The translations under genes and the position numbers were made by a program. From positions 1 through 32,977 of the forward strand of contig JAOAQY010000145.1 of NCBI GenBank assembly GCA_025210965.1: a DNA stretch of 32,977 nucleotides, read 5' to 3'. The notes beneath the pieces are model-generated. The model saw only the letters and a list, made by a program, of their open reading frames with translations, did not search any database and had not been told where the DNA came from. The DNA comes from Tissierellales bacterium (GTDB taxonomy: Bacteria > Bacillota > Clostridia > Tissierellales > JAOAQY01). Shown piece by piece: positions 8,397-15,561 of this stretch. Position 1 is the stretch's first letter. Each line of letters starts with the position of its first letter.

Positions 8397-9086
8397 TTAA
8401 CACTTTATTTTTTTCAGGCAAATCCCTGCACTATCTTCTTCTAATTTTAAAATAAAATCAAATTGATCTATTTCTAAACACAGCTCAAAATCTTCTTTTG
8501 GTGACCAGTTTTGACTATTTTCATCAAAAAAACGTGCACCATCACCTTTTTTCAATAATTCTATTTTTTCTGCCATTGAATAATCTTCATCTTCTAACCT
8601 AGCAGCTAAATACTCCGCAAAATACTCGTCTTCCATAGTAATAAGCTCACCAGCATAACCCATCGCTACAAGCGATACTGTTTTCGGTTTTTGCTCTTTT
8701 ATATACCTACATATAGCACCTGCATTCACAAAACTTCCGGTTATTATTTCATCAGCATTTACCGCATTTACTATTCCTTGTGTTCCTGCACTAGTCGTCT
8801 GTATTATAACCTTACCTTTAAAATCAATACCTCTCAATCTATGCGGTGAATTTCCATAGTCAAAACCAGGCAATATATCTCCATCCCGTTCTCCAATTGT
8901 TATGGCATCAGGATATATTTTCTTAGCTTCCCAAACAGATTCTATTTCTCCTCTAGGTATTATTTTGTCTGCTCCTTGACCTATCAAATAACAAGCTGTA
9001 GTAAATGCCCTAAATACATCTATAATAACTACTAATCCTCTTGCATTCTTAGCTCCCTCTATTAAATGAAGTCTTTTGATTTCCAT
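8397..9086 (-). CDS. comB: ComB-like 2-phosphosulfolactate phosphatase
   Basis: A 229-residue protein of the ComB family, whose characterised members remove phosphate from 2-phosphosulfolactate in coenzyme M synthesis. Family features seen are VVIIDVFRAFTTA at the N-terminus, IGERDGD with FDYGNSPH, the TTSAGTQGI loop and VAMGYAGELITMEDEYFAEY in the second half. The length is typical. Its start codon overlaps the stop of the TetR gene by one base (TAATG), indicating translational coupling. Many Clostridia carry ComB without making coenzyme M, and no other sulfonate gene is nearby, so the true substrate is open. Confidence 0.85.
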   Translation of the reverse strand: MEIKRLHLIEGAKNARGLVVIIDVFRAFTTACYLIGQGADKIIPRGEIESVWEAKKIYPDAITIGERDGDILPGFDYGNSPHRLRGIDFKGKVIIQTTSAGTQGIVNAVNADEIITGSFVNAGAICRYIKEQKPKTVSLVAMGYAGELITMEDEYFAEYLAARLEDEDYSMAEKIELLKKGDGARFFDENSQNWSPKEDFELCLEIDQFDFILKLEEDSAGICLKKIKC

Positions 9087-9697
9087 TATTCTGTCACAAT
9101 CCTTTTTATATAGTCTCTGAATATTAAATTAACAAATTGATGACTCATCTCCTCCATTTTTTCAAAATCATCAAATTTAATAATCTCTATAAGACCTTCC
9201 ATAAAAGCATGCACTATTACGTGCGCTATATAAGATTCACCTACTTTATATTTATTAACTTCAGTCAAGTGATCAATAGCTGCTTTCATTCTATTTTCCA
9301 AAAACAAAGTAATTTGTCTCTTGCTTCCTTCAAACCTGCTTCCATTTGCACCTTCTAAAAGAATTATCAATTCACTGCGATATTCTCTAGCAATATCTAT
9401 AAATTTGTCAACCTTTTCCGTCAATACACTTGGATCTTCAAAAACGCTTATATTGCTATTTCTATCGGCAGCAGTCTCTATAGTTTCAACTAACGCAATT
9501 ACCAATTCATATGCTGGTTCAACAATATACTTAAATAGCGCTTCTTTGTTATCAAAATATCTGTATATATTTCCAACCGTTATTTGCGAATCTTTTGCAA
9601 TTTTGCGCATTGAAGCATGTTCATATCCATTTGCTAAAAATTCTTTTTTTGCATTTTCAACTATATTATCATGTACTAATTTCTTTTTTACTTGCAT
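9086..9697 (-). CDS. TetR family transcriptional regulator
   Basis: A 203-residue repressor-type protein. The N-terminal helix-turn-helix is clear over residues 10-55, with the IVENAKKEFLANGYEHASMR opening, the ITVGNIYRYFDNKEALF recognition helix and following helix. The C-terminal 140 residues form a mostly helical ligand domain without recognisable family. It heads the comB-HD unit and is translationally coupled to comB, so it probably controls its own operon. The ligand is unknown. A good sigma-A promoter with a small palindrome over the -10 lies directly upstream. Confidence 0.88.
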   Translation of the reverse strand: MQVKKKLVHDNIVENAKKEFLANGYEHASMRKIAKDSQITVGNIYRYFDNKEALFKYIVEPAYELVIALVETIETAADRNSNISVFEDPSVLTEKVDKFIDIAREYRSELIILLEGANGSRFEGSKRQITLFLENRMKAAIDHLTEVNKYKVGESYIAHVIVHAFMEGLIEIIKFDDFEKMEEMSHQFVNLIFRDYIKRIVTE

Positions 9698-9738
9698 AAT
9701 ACTCTCCCTATCCCATAAGATTTTGTATCTTAACTTTA

Positions 9739-9767
9739 GGTATACTACGTATTCAACAAAATGTCAA
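9739..9767 (-). promoter_or_regulatory. Promoter of the tetR-comB unit
   Basis: On the minus strand TTGACA (9762-9767) and TATACC (9739-9744) are 17 bases apart. The spacer end and -10 form the palindrome ATAC-GTA-GTAT, a possible TetR operator. The operator is an inference; the promoter match is strong. Confidence 0.7.
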
Positions 9768-9783
9768 ATCACAAAATAATTCT

Positions 9784-9827
9784 CAAATAAATACTCTATA
9801 GAGATTACTCTATAGAGTGTTTATTTG
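9784..9827. terminator. Hairpin between HD-GYP gene and tetR promoter
   Basis: CAAATAAA-T-ACTCTATAGAG pairs with CTCTATAGAGT-G-TTTATTTG around an ATTA loop: 19 pairs with one mismatch. It directly follows the HD-GYP stop codon (minus strand). The T-tract is interrupted but U-rich, so it is likely that gene's terminator. Confidence 0.7.
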
Positions 9828-9829
9828 TT

Positions 9830-11398
9830 TTATCTATCTGAATACTTTTCTAAAATCATGACAACCTCGTCTATATTTTCTAGAAGTATATCTACAAGTT
9901 TAGGTTCAAACATGGCTCCTCTTTGTTCTTCAAAGTATTTTAATGTTTCTTCGATTGACCATGCCTTTTTGTAACATCTATCATGCGTCAATGCATCAAA
10001 TACATCAGCCACTGTTGTTACCCTAGCAGCTATGTGGATATCATCCCCTTTCTTTCCGTATGGATAACCAGTTCCATCCCATCTTTCATGATGCTCTAGC
10101 GCTATTGTAGATGCTATTTGCAATATATCCCTTCTAGAATTTTTTAATATATTGTATCCCAGTAATGCATGAGTTTTCATTATTTCAAATTCTTCATCAG
10201 TTAATCGCCCTGGCTTCAAAAGTATGCTGTCTGGTATACCTATTTTCCCTATATCATGCATTGGCACTCCAGTCTTTATAAGTTCAACCATTGTAGAATT
10301 TATTCCATATTTTTTAGCCAATAGTGATGCAATCTCTGATACTCTACGAACATGATGAGCTGTGGATTCGCTTTTTTTCTCCACAATCTCTCCTAACGTA
10401 AAAATCACTTCTTTCTGAGTATCATGAATATCTTTGTTCAACTGATAATTGTCAAACGCTATCGAAAAATTAGTCATAAATATTTTTAGCAAACTCTTAT
10501 CTAAATCGCTTATATCCTCATTGCCTTCCATATATATATAATTATCGATATTATTTACTCCCTTATGATGACCTAAATAACAATTCTTTTTAAATCTCAC
10601 TTCATTTTCGCTCATATTCTCAAATGTACCGACAACATCACTAGGCAAAATCTCTTCCATTTTTTGACCAATGTAATCTTTGTACTTCCCTATCCCTGCA
10701 AATATTACATTTCCATCTTCTTTTTTTAGAGCTATAAAGCCTTCATTTTGATGATTTTCTATGGTCCTAGCAAAAAATGCATCTTTTTCAAAATCGAATA
10801 GTGATGATAATTGGTACAATATTCCACCAACAAATTTATTAAAAGATCTATATTTAAACAAATCTGTCGATGCTTCTATAACTTGCTCTAATCCCTTTTT
10901 ATTGCTCTCAATTATCATCAAATCCCTATATGATCTAAGACCCGAGTATAGAGTAGTATACAGTTTTTGGACTGTCAGTTCTGTTTTTGACTTATAATCA
11001 TTTATATCATACTCTGCTATAATTCTTTCTTCAGGTGCTTTTCCAGGTTGCCCAGTTCTAAGAACTATTCTCACAAAATTATTTTGCAAATCATCTCTGA
11101 TATATTTTACAACTTCAAGACCAGAATGATCATTTTCCATGACAACATCTAAAAAAACCAATGCTATATCATCATTTTCTTTAAATAATTCTATAGTTTC
11201 ACTCCCTGAATAAGCATCGATAAATTCCAAACCCATGCCTTCAAACGTAAAATCTTCTAAAATCATTTTCGTTAATTTATGAACCTCTTCGTCATCATCA
11301 GCTATAACAACCTTAAACTTGTGACTTGGAGCTACATCTTCAATTTCTTCATCATCAATTAAAAAATCTAAATTCAAACCGCTCTTATCCAATTCCAT
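9830..11398 (-). CDS. Response regulator with DUF3369 and HD-GYP output domain
   Basis: A 522-residue protein with a receiver domain (about 28-148), a DUF3369 region (about 150-310) and an HD-GYP domain (about 325-520). The receiver has the acidic pair in IADDDEE, phospho-acceptor D84 in VFLDVVM and lysine K136. The HD-GYP domain has HDIGKIGIPD, EHHERWDGTGYP and VADVFDALTHDR, so it looks catalytically intact for hydrolysis of cyclic-di-GMP. The start was set six codons inside the longest frame at a GGAGGAGC site. No histidine kinase is adjacent, so its partner is elsewhere. It follows the MutS2-like gene by 98 bases on the same strand and may share its transcript. Confidence 0.9.
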   Translation of the reverse strand: MELDKSGLNLDFLIDDEEIEDVAPSHKFKVVIADDDEEVHKLTKMILEDFTFEGMGLEFIDAYSGSETIELFKENDDIALVFLDVVMENDHSGLEVVKYIRDDLQNNFVRIVLRTGQPGKAPEERIIAEYDINDYKSKTELTVQKLYTTLYSGLRSYRDLMIIESNKKGLEQVIEASTDLFKYRSFNKFVGGILYQLSSLFDFEKDAFFARTIENHQNEGFIALKKEDGNVIFAGIGKYKDYIGQKMEEILPSDVVGTFENMSENEVRFKKNCYLGHHKGVNNIDNYIYMEGNEDISDLDKSLLKIFMTNFSIAFDNYQLNKDIHDTQKEVIFTLGEIVEKKSESTAHHVRRVSEIASLLAKKYGINSTMVELIKTGVPMHDIGKIGIPDSILLKPGRLTDEEFEIMKTHALLGYNILKNSRRDILQIASTIALEHHERWDGTGYPYGKKGDDIHIAARVTTVADVFDALTHDRCYKKAWSIEETLKYFEEQRGAMFEPKLVDILLENIDEVVMILEKYSDR

Positions 11399-11496
11399 AA
11401 AAGCTCCTCCATTCATAATGAACTTTTCTAATTGATACCCAATATATAAAAAATCATTCGCCTTTTAATTTTTTAATTGGAAAATCTTTGAAAACG

Positions 11497-13443
11497 CTAC
11501 TTTATATCCTTATTCCATCTCCCGTTTGCCTTTGAATCCTTGAGCTTATCAAACTCCTCTTTAACATTTTTTATTCTTCCTTTTTCAACTCTTCGCTCAA
11601 ACCTTCTCTCTTCCCACGATTCAAAAATTTGATCCATATCATATCCTAATGGATAAAGCATATCTTTTTTAAATTTCAATTTTATTCGGCTTATATGTTC
11701 TTTGTAGTACTTTTTTGTTCTATCATTAAATAATACAACATTACCGTATTCATCTGGTCCATCATAAAAAATTACTTCCCATGATCTTTTTAAATCATTA
11801 ACTCTATCTCCTCTATCAAACTTCTCATATGTTTTTTTAGCTTTATTTTTCTTGTTTTTCTTATTTCTATGCTCAAGCTTTATATCCTCTTCAAATTCAC
11901 TTACCATAACTTTCATGTTTTTACTATACAACTTTGCTTTTTTCAAAACCTTTGGTTCTAATTTTAGCTGCTCTGATATCCAAAAAGCCTGACTTTCTCC
12001 ACTCTTTCCGATTTCCAATTTGTATTTTGGTTTCAATGTTTCAGGATCAAATGACATTCTTGCATTTTCAAATCCTATACACTTTTCACTAAAATCTTTA
12101 ATTTCCCCATAATGTGTTGTAACTAATGTAAGCGCACCCTTCTCATAAAGTCTCTCAAGTATTGCTATTCCAAGAGCAGAACCTTCTTTAGGGTCAGTCC
12201 CTGTTCCTATCTCATCACTCAAAATTAATACTCCTGGCCTAGCTTTATTTACTATTTCTACTAACCTCTTCATATGCCCTGAAAAAGTACTAAGCGATGT
12301 TTGTATATTCTGTGCATCCCCTATATCTACCAATATATCTTCTAACACCGTATATTGACTATTCTTAGAAGATGGTGGCAATAAGCCTGATTGTACCATC
12401 AATTGTAAAAGCCCGACTGTTTTTAACACTACAGTTTTACCACCGGTATTAGGGCCTGTAATAACCAGTGTTCTATATTGATTACCTATACTAAGATTTA
12501 ATGGCACAACACTACCCTCTATAAGCGGATGTTTCCCATCTTCTATCATTATATATTCATTTTCAGTCAATGTAGGTTCTTCTGCCTTTATACTTATAGC
12601 ATACTTAGCTTTAGCATATATAAAATCAAATGTTGCGAATGCTTCTACATTTAACTCTATAGCTTTTACATTTTCAATTACAAAACCTGTTAAAAATGAT
12701 AATATTTGATATACAATTTCCTGTTCTTGTCCCTCTACATTCTCTAATTCTAAATTGTATTTCATTATTGATTTTGGTTCTACAAACAAAGTTGAACCGC
12801 TAGATGACTTTTCTATAACTTCACCTTCTACCTTATTTTTATAAATCGATTTTACTAAAAGCACCCTATGTCCTTTTTTTATTGTAGAATAATGCTCTTG
12901 AAGATATGGCTCCCAGTTTTTATTTGTCAAAAGATTCATCATTTTTTGCTCAATTTTTGAATATAATTGGCTTTTTTGAATTCTTAACTTCTGCAGTTTA
13001 CTATCTGCTTCATCTCTAACTCCTTTACTACAAATCATATCTTCTATCGCTTCTTCTAAATTACTCATTTCAGCTATAGATAAAGCATATTTAGACAAAA
13101 TCGGTGAATAAGTTTCTATTTTCGCCATCTTCTGTTTAAACAATCGAGATCCTCTTATAAAATCAGATATTTTAAGCAATTCATCTGGTAATAGAACACT
13201 TCCTTTTTCAGCTTTTTCTAATAATGGAGATATATCGTATATGCCATATAAATTAGGTGCTAGTCCATTTTCTATTAAATATTTAGCTTCTGAAACCTCA
13301 CTCAGCCTTATTTTTATAGCATCTAATTTCTTGTAAAATCTAATATCCTCAACTCTTTTTTTCCCTAATTTACTTTGGGTATATTCCTTGATATTTTCTT
13401 TAATTTTTTCAAATTCTAATAATTTCTGTACATTTTCATTCAT
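11497..13443 (-). CDS. MutS2-like ABC ATPase lacking the Smr domain
   Basis: A 648-residue protein related to MutS2, the MutS paralog that acts on recombination intermediates and, in Bacillus, on collided ribosomes. The N-terminal helical core is followed by the MutS-type ATPase: Walker A GPNTGGKT at 330-337, the STFSGHM signature at 385-391, Walker B ILSDEIG at 407-413 and the TTHYGE switch near 442. Normal MutS2 proteins are about 780 residues and end with KOW and Smr nuclease domains. Here the ATPase is followed by a Lys-rich linker (525-540), a short FDRGDRV segment that may be a reduced KOW-like fold, and a basic tail, with no Smr. Only 98 bases separate the stop from the next gene, so the missing domain is not simply frameshifted away. 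The start has AGGAGGATTTAGAA before it. Confidence 0.85.
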   Translation of the reverse strand: MNENVQKLLEFEKIKENIKEYTQSKLGKKRVEDIRFYKKLDAIKIRLSEVSEAKYLIENGLAPNLYGIYDISPLLEKAEKGSVLLPDELLKISDFIRGSRLFKQKMAKIETYSPILSKYALSIAEMSNLEEAIEDMICSKGVRDEADSKLQKLRIQKSQLYSKIEQKMMNLLTNKNWEPYLQEHYSTIKKGHRVLLVKSIYKNKVEGEVIEKSSSGSTLFVEPKSIMKYNLELENVEGQEQEIVYQILSFLTGFVIENVKAIELNVEAFATFDFIYAKAKYAISIKAEEPTLTENEYIMIEDGKHPLIEGSVVPLNLSIGNQYRTLVITGPNTGGKTVVLKTVGLLQLMVQSGLLPPSSKNSQYTVLEDILVDIGDAQNIQTSLSTFSGHMKRLVEIVNKARPGVLILSDEIGTGTDPKEGSALGIAILERLYEKGALTLVTTHYGEIKDFSEKCIGFENARMSFDPETLKPKYKLEIGKSGESQAFWISEQLKLEPKVLKKAKLYSKNMKVMVSEFEEDIKLEHRNKKNKKNKAKKTYEKFDRGDRVNDLKRSWEVIFYDGPDEYGNVVLFNDRTKKYYKEHISRIKLKFKKDMLYPLGYDMDQIFESWEERRFERRVEKGRIKNVKEEFDKLKDSKANGRWNKDIK

Positions 13444-13502
13444 TTCTAAATCCTCCTTTTTGAGTTGATTTAAAAACTTTCCAATCAAGATAATCAATAA
13501 AA

Positions 13503-13530
13503 TAAAAAAAGCACCTACATAGGCACTCCA
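13503..13530 (-). terminator. Intrinsic terminator inside the leader of the MutS2-like gene
   Basis: On the minus strand AGTGCCTA-TG-TAGGTGCT forms a stem with two G-U pairs, followed immediately by T7. It lies 60 bases upstream of the MutS2-like start codon and about 220 bases downstream of the leader promoter, with no annotated gene in between, so it is placed as an attenuator. Confidence 0.7.
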
Positions 13531-13723
13531 TCATAAAATTCAGCTCTAAATTATATCGAAATATAATAAACCACAAAGCCGTTCTATAAATGTAAAAAAA
13601 TCGCAACGAGAAAGTTCCTAATCAACCAATAAATGGGCACAAAAAACACACGTCAAAATACATAGTTTCAACTACTGCCCACAAATCATAAACTTTTTTT
13701 GATTATAAAACTATTCCTCGCAT
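13531..13723 (-). promoter_or_regulatory. Structured leader with tiny ORF upstream of the MutS2-like gene
   Basis: This stretch has no ordinary gene. On the minus strand an AAGGAG site precedes ATG at 13721-13723, opening a six-codon frame (MRGIVL, stop at 13703-13705). Downstream are a stem GTGGGCA / TGCCCAT (13676-13682 with 13633-13639) enclosing TAGT-TGAA-ACTA, and a hairpin TTATAT-TTCG-ATATAA (13551-13566), flanked by GGCTTT / AGAGCT. The attenuator hairpin follows. I recognise no known riboswitch or T-box consensus. Leader-peptide attenuation is the inference; structure and reading frame are seen directly. Confidence 0.5.
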
Positions 13724-13754
13724 AAATCTCCTTATTAATTACATTGTTTTTTTC

Positions 13755-13783
13755 ATAGTAACAAAAATTTTTTTATATGTCAA
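13755..13783 (-). promoter_or_regulatory. Promoter of the MutS2-like leader transcript
   Basis: On the minus strand TTGACA (13778-13783) and TACTAT (13755-13760) are 17 bases apart. The predicted start is near 13748, giving a leader of about 300 nt before the MutS2-like gene. The -35 overlaps one arm of the large palindrome. Confidence 0.75.
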
Positions 13784-13824
13784 TTAAGTTCTACAAATTC
13801 CTTTAAATTTGTGGAACTTAATTG
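13781..13824. promoter_or_regulatory. 44-bp near-perfect palindrome between divergent promoters (candidate operator)
   Basis: Two 19-base arms, 13781-13799 and 13806-13824, are reverse complements with one mismatch and are separated by six bases. The arms begin CAATTAAGTT and end AACTTAATTG. The outer ends overlap the -35 boxes of both divergent promoters symmetrically. It lies upstream of both expected transcription starts, so it works as DNA, most likely as the binding site of the adjacent MerR-type protein. That assignment is inferred. Confidence 0.7.
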
Positions 13825-13851
13825 ATTTCTATTATATACTTATACTATAAG
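13822..13851 (+). promoter_or_regulatory. Promoter of the MerR-methyltransferase fusion gene
   Basis: TTGATT (13822-13827) and TATAAG (13846-13851) have an 18-base spacer, slightly long as in many MerR-controlled promoters. A GAGGGGGG ribosome binding site at about 13868-13875 precedes the TTG start. Confidence 0.55.
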
Positions 13852-13881
13852 ATTTTTTAATTTTTACGAGGGGGGATTGCC

Positions 13882-15132
13882 TTGAAAATCGGTAAATTTG
13901 CAGCAAAGCACGGTATTTCTATAGATACTGTTCGACATTATATGAACCTCGGACTTCTCTTTCCAGAAAAAATGGGCGGTTGGTATGAATTCGGAGACAA
14001 TTGTAATGAATCCATAGATGCCATTTTGCATTATAAAGAAATGGGCTTTTCTCTTGATGAAATTCACGAACTACTAAATTTCCAACGTTTTAGTCGTTTG
14101 ACCATAAAAACTGATTTAGAATTTTTCAAAAGTAAATTTCTTTCAAAAACTAAGGATTTAGAAGTTGAAATGGAACATCTAGAACACAAATTACGAGTTA
14201 TTTCAAATCTTCTTGATAAAATAGACCATCTTGAAGAATCAAAATTTCCAACTCATGCAACTGGTGTACCTTTAGATTTTTTAAATGCCCTTCAATGTCC
14301 TATTTGTAAAAAAAACTTTGATCTTACTCAAGCAAATATCGTTCACAATATGATTACTCATGGTGAATTAAAATGTGATTGTGGAAATCATTGGCAAATC
14401 GTGCATGGTATACTAGCAGAAAAACACCTATCTGATAAATTTGTAAATCTTTCTTCTGAAGAAGTCATTGAACGAAACATTCATTTGAAAACAGATTACT
14501 ACAAATCTACAAGTAGTAAATTTCTAGATTTTATATTTCAAGGTGTCGAATGGCAAAGACAAAGATTGATAGATTTATTAACTCCAAATTCTATAATACT
14601 AGAACCTGGAATTGGGCTTGGTATTGCTCTTAGTAATTTCTATGATTATCTACCTGATGATATGAGGTATATTGGAGTAGATGATCAATTTGAAAGATTA
14701 CTTTTTGTAAAAACTCTATTTGATAGGGAATATAATCCTAAAAGGCTAATGTACATATGTTGCTCTTTTGATCACATTCCTTTAAAACCAGATAGTGTTG
14801 ATTTTGTAATGGATTATAAAGGCAGTTTCGATTATAATTCCCAACATGATATTTGGCTTACTGAAAACCTCAAGACATTGTTAAAAGACGGTGCTCACTG
14901 GATTGGAAGTTTCTTATTTTACTCTAAACAAAGTGAACTAATGAATTATCCTGAAAGTATTAGACGAGTGCTAGACTTAAAAAACATCCAAGAAGATTTT
15001 AAAAATCATGCGATGGAAGTCGAACTTCAAAAGATTATAGGGCCTGTTGATGAATCAGGTAAAACCGAAATATTTAAAAATGGATTGTCCTTGTATCAAT
15101 GGCTGATGCTAGGAAAAAATGAAAAAGCATAG
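13882..15132 (+). CDS. MerR regulator fused to zinc-ribbon SAM methyltransferase
   Basis: A 416-residue fusion. Residues 1-70 are a MerR winged-helix domain (KIGKFAAKHGISIDTVRHY opening, a shortened YEFGDN wing and an EMGFSLDEIHELL helix). Residues 75-118 form the usual coiled coil for dimerisation. A zinc ribbon follows with C139, C142, C165 and C167, similar to the one in RlmA or Trm112-like proteins. Residues 195-416 form a Rossmann methyltransferase with the SAM motif LEPGIGLGIAL (240-250) and an acidic GVDD near 267. The start codon is TTG, supported by a strong GAGGGGGG site; no better ATG exists. The methyltransferase part may be an enzyme or a sensor; substrate unknown. It is divergent from the MutS2-like gene and likely controls both through the palindrome. 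Confidence 0.8.
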   Translation: MKIGKFAAKHGISIDTVRHYMNLGLLFPEKMGGWYEFGDNCNESIDAILHYKEMGFSLDEIHELLNFQRFSRLTIKTDLEFFKSKFLSKTKDLEVEMEHLEHKLRVISNLLDKIDHLEESKFPTHATGVPLDFLNALQCPICKKNFDLTQANIVHNMITHGELKCDCGNHWQIVHGILAEKHLSDKFVNLSSEEVIERNIHLKTDYYKSTSSKFLDFIFQGVEWQRQRLIDLLTPNSIILEPGIGLGIALSNFYDYLPDDMRYIGVDDQFERLLFVKTLFDREYNPKRLMYICCSFDHIPLKPDSVDFVMDYKGSFDYNSQHDIWLTENLKTLLKDGAHWIGSFLFYSKQSELMNYPESIRRVLDLKNIQEDFKNHAMEVELQKIIGPVDESGKTEIFKNGLSLYQWLMLGKNEKA

Positions 15133-15153
15133 GGTCTACTCTATGTTTTTTTA
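15128..15153 (+). terminator. Terminator of the MerR-methyltransferase gene
   Basis: CATAGGG-TCTA-CTCTATG, a short imperfect hairpin overlapping the stop codon, is followed by T7. Confidence 0.65.
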
Positions 15154-15244
15154 TTTATCTAAAAAGAAACCCATTTCCTACAAGACTAATAGTGCTTTGA
15201 CCACATTTTACATAATAATTACATTATATTTTTTATTTTATCTA

Positions 15245-15275
15245 TTGATGTTGTGTGCTCTCTATGCTTTATACT
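15245..15275 (+). promoter_or_regulatory. Candidate promoter of the 38-codon ORF
   Basis: TTGATG (15245-15250) is followed by TTTATA at 17 bases or TATACT at 19 bases, and the start codon is 55 bases further on. The rest of 15154-15329 is AT-rich and shows nothing else. Confidence 0.45.
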
Positions 15276-15329
15276 AAAGACAAATAAGAAGTTAATAATT
15301 CTTAGGGTGAAATTGAAAGGAGAATTCTT

Positions 15330-15446
15330 ATGTTTAAAAAATTTAGAAATCTATTATCGGAAGCTGAAATTGAAACTAGTCAAATTGGTCAAAATAAAGA
15401 CTTTGGTCTTGAACAATATCTAAAACTTGAGTATATGCGTAGATAG
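15330..15446 (+). CDS. Small ORF, 38 residues, function unknown
   Basis: An ATG preceded by AAAGGAG at eight bases opens a 38-codon frame ending in TAG. The product starts MFKKFRNLLSEAE, with a basic amphipathic opening, then an acidic-polar middle and a FGLEQYLKLEYMRR end. It has no signal peptide or membrane segment and I do not recognise it. It has its own promoter-like sequence upstream and a strong terminator downstream, so it behaves as an independent short transcript. It could be a small protein, or the frame could lie within a regulatory RNA. Confidence 0.5.
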   Translation: MFKKFRNLLSEAEIETSQIGQNKDFGLEQYLKLEYMRR

Positions 15447-15493
15447 TATGGCGTTTAATACTCATAAACTAATAACATTACATCTAAGAAATA

Positions 15494-15544
15494 AAAAAAC
15501 CTGTAGCTAATTTCTTTTTTAAAGATAATTTCTACAGGTTTTTT
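15494..15544. terminator. Bidirectional terminator between small ORF and GRGE protein
   Basis: AAAAAACCTGTAG pairs with CTACAGGTTTTTT, a perfect 13-base inverted repeat with a further TCTTT/AAAGA pairing inside the 25-base loop. It serves the plus-strand small ORF and the minus-strand gene ending at 15562. Confidence 0.85.
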
Positions 15545-15561
15545 GTTTCTATATTTTATTT

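Noticed and set aside
9321-9779. A 152-codon plus-strand frame opposite tetR
   Set aside because: It is antisense to the clear TetR gene and its promoter, has low-complexity Ser/Ile/Leu-rich composition and no ribosome binding site.
11399-11496. A frameshifted Smr domain downstream of the MutS2-like gene
   Set aside because: Only 98 bases separate it from the next gene, too short for an Smr domain of about 80 residues, so the domain is truly absent.
13531-13740. T-box or known metabolite riboswitch in the MutS2-like leader
   Set aside because: No T-box consensus and no core of the glycine, SAM, purine, preQ1, cobalamin, cyclic-di-GMP, THF or ZTP classes could be found by eye. An Infernal/Rfam scan would settle this.
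13781-13824. The large palindrome as a transcription terminator
   Set aside because: It lies upstream of both predicted transcription starts and has no T-run after it on either strand.
13864-14067. A 67-codon minus-strand frame at the start of the MerR fusion gene
   Set aside because: It overlaps the conserved helix-turn-helix coding region and has no plausible translation start.
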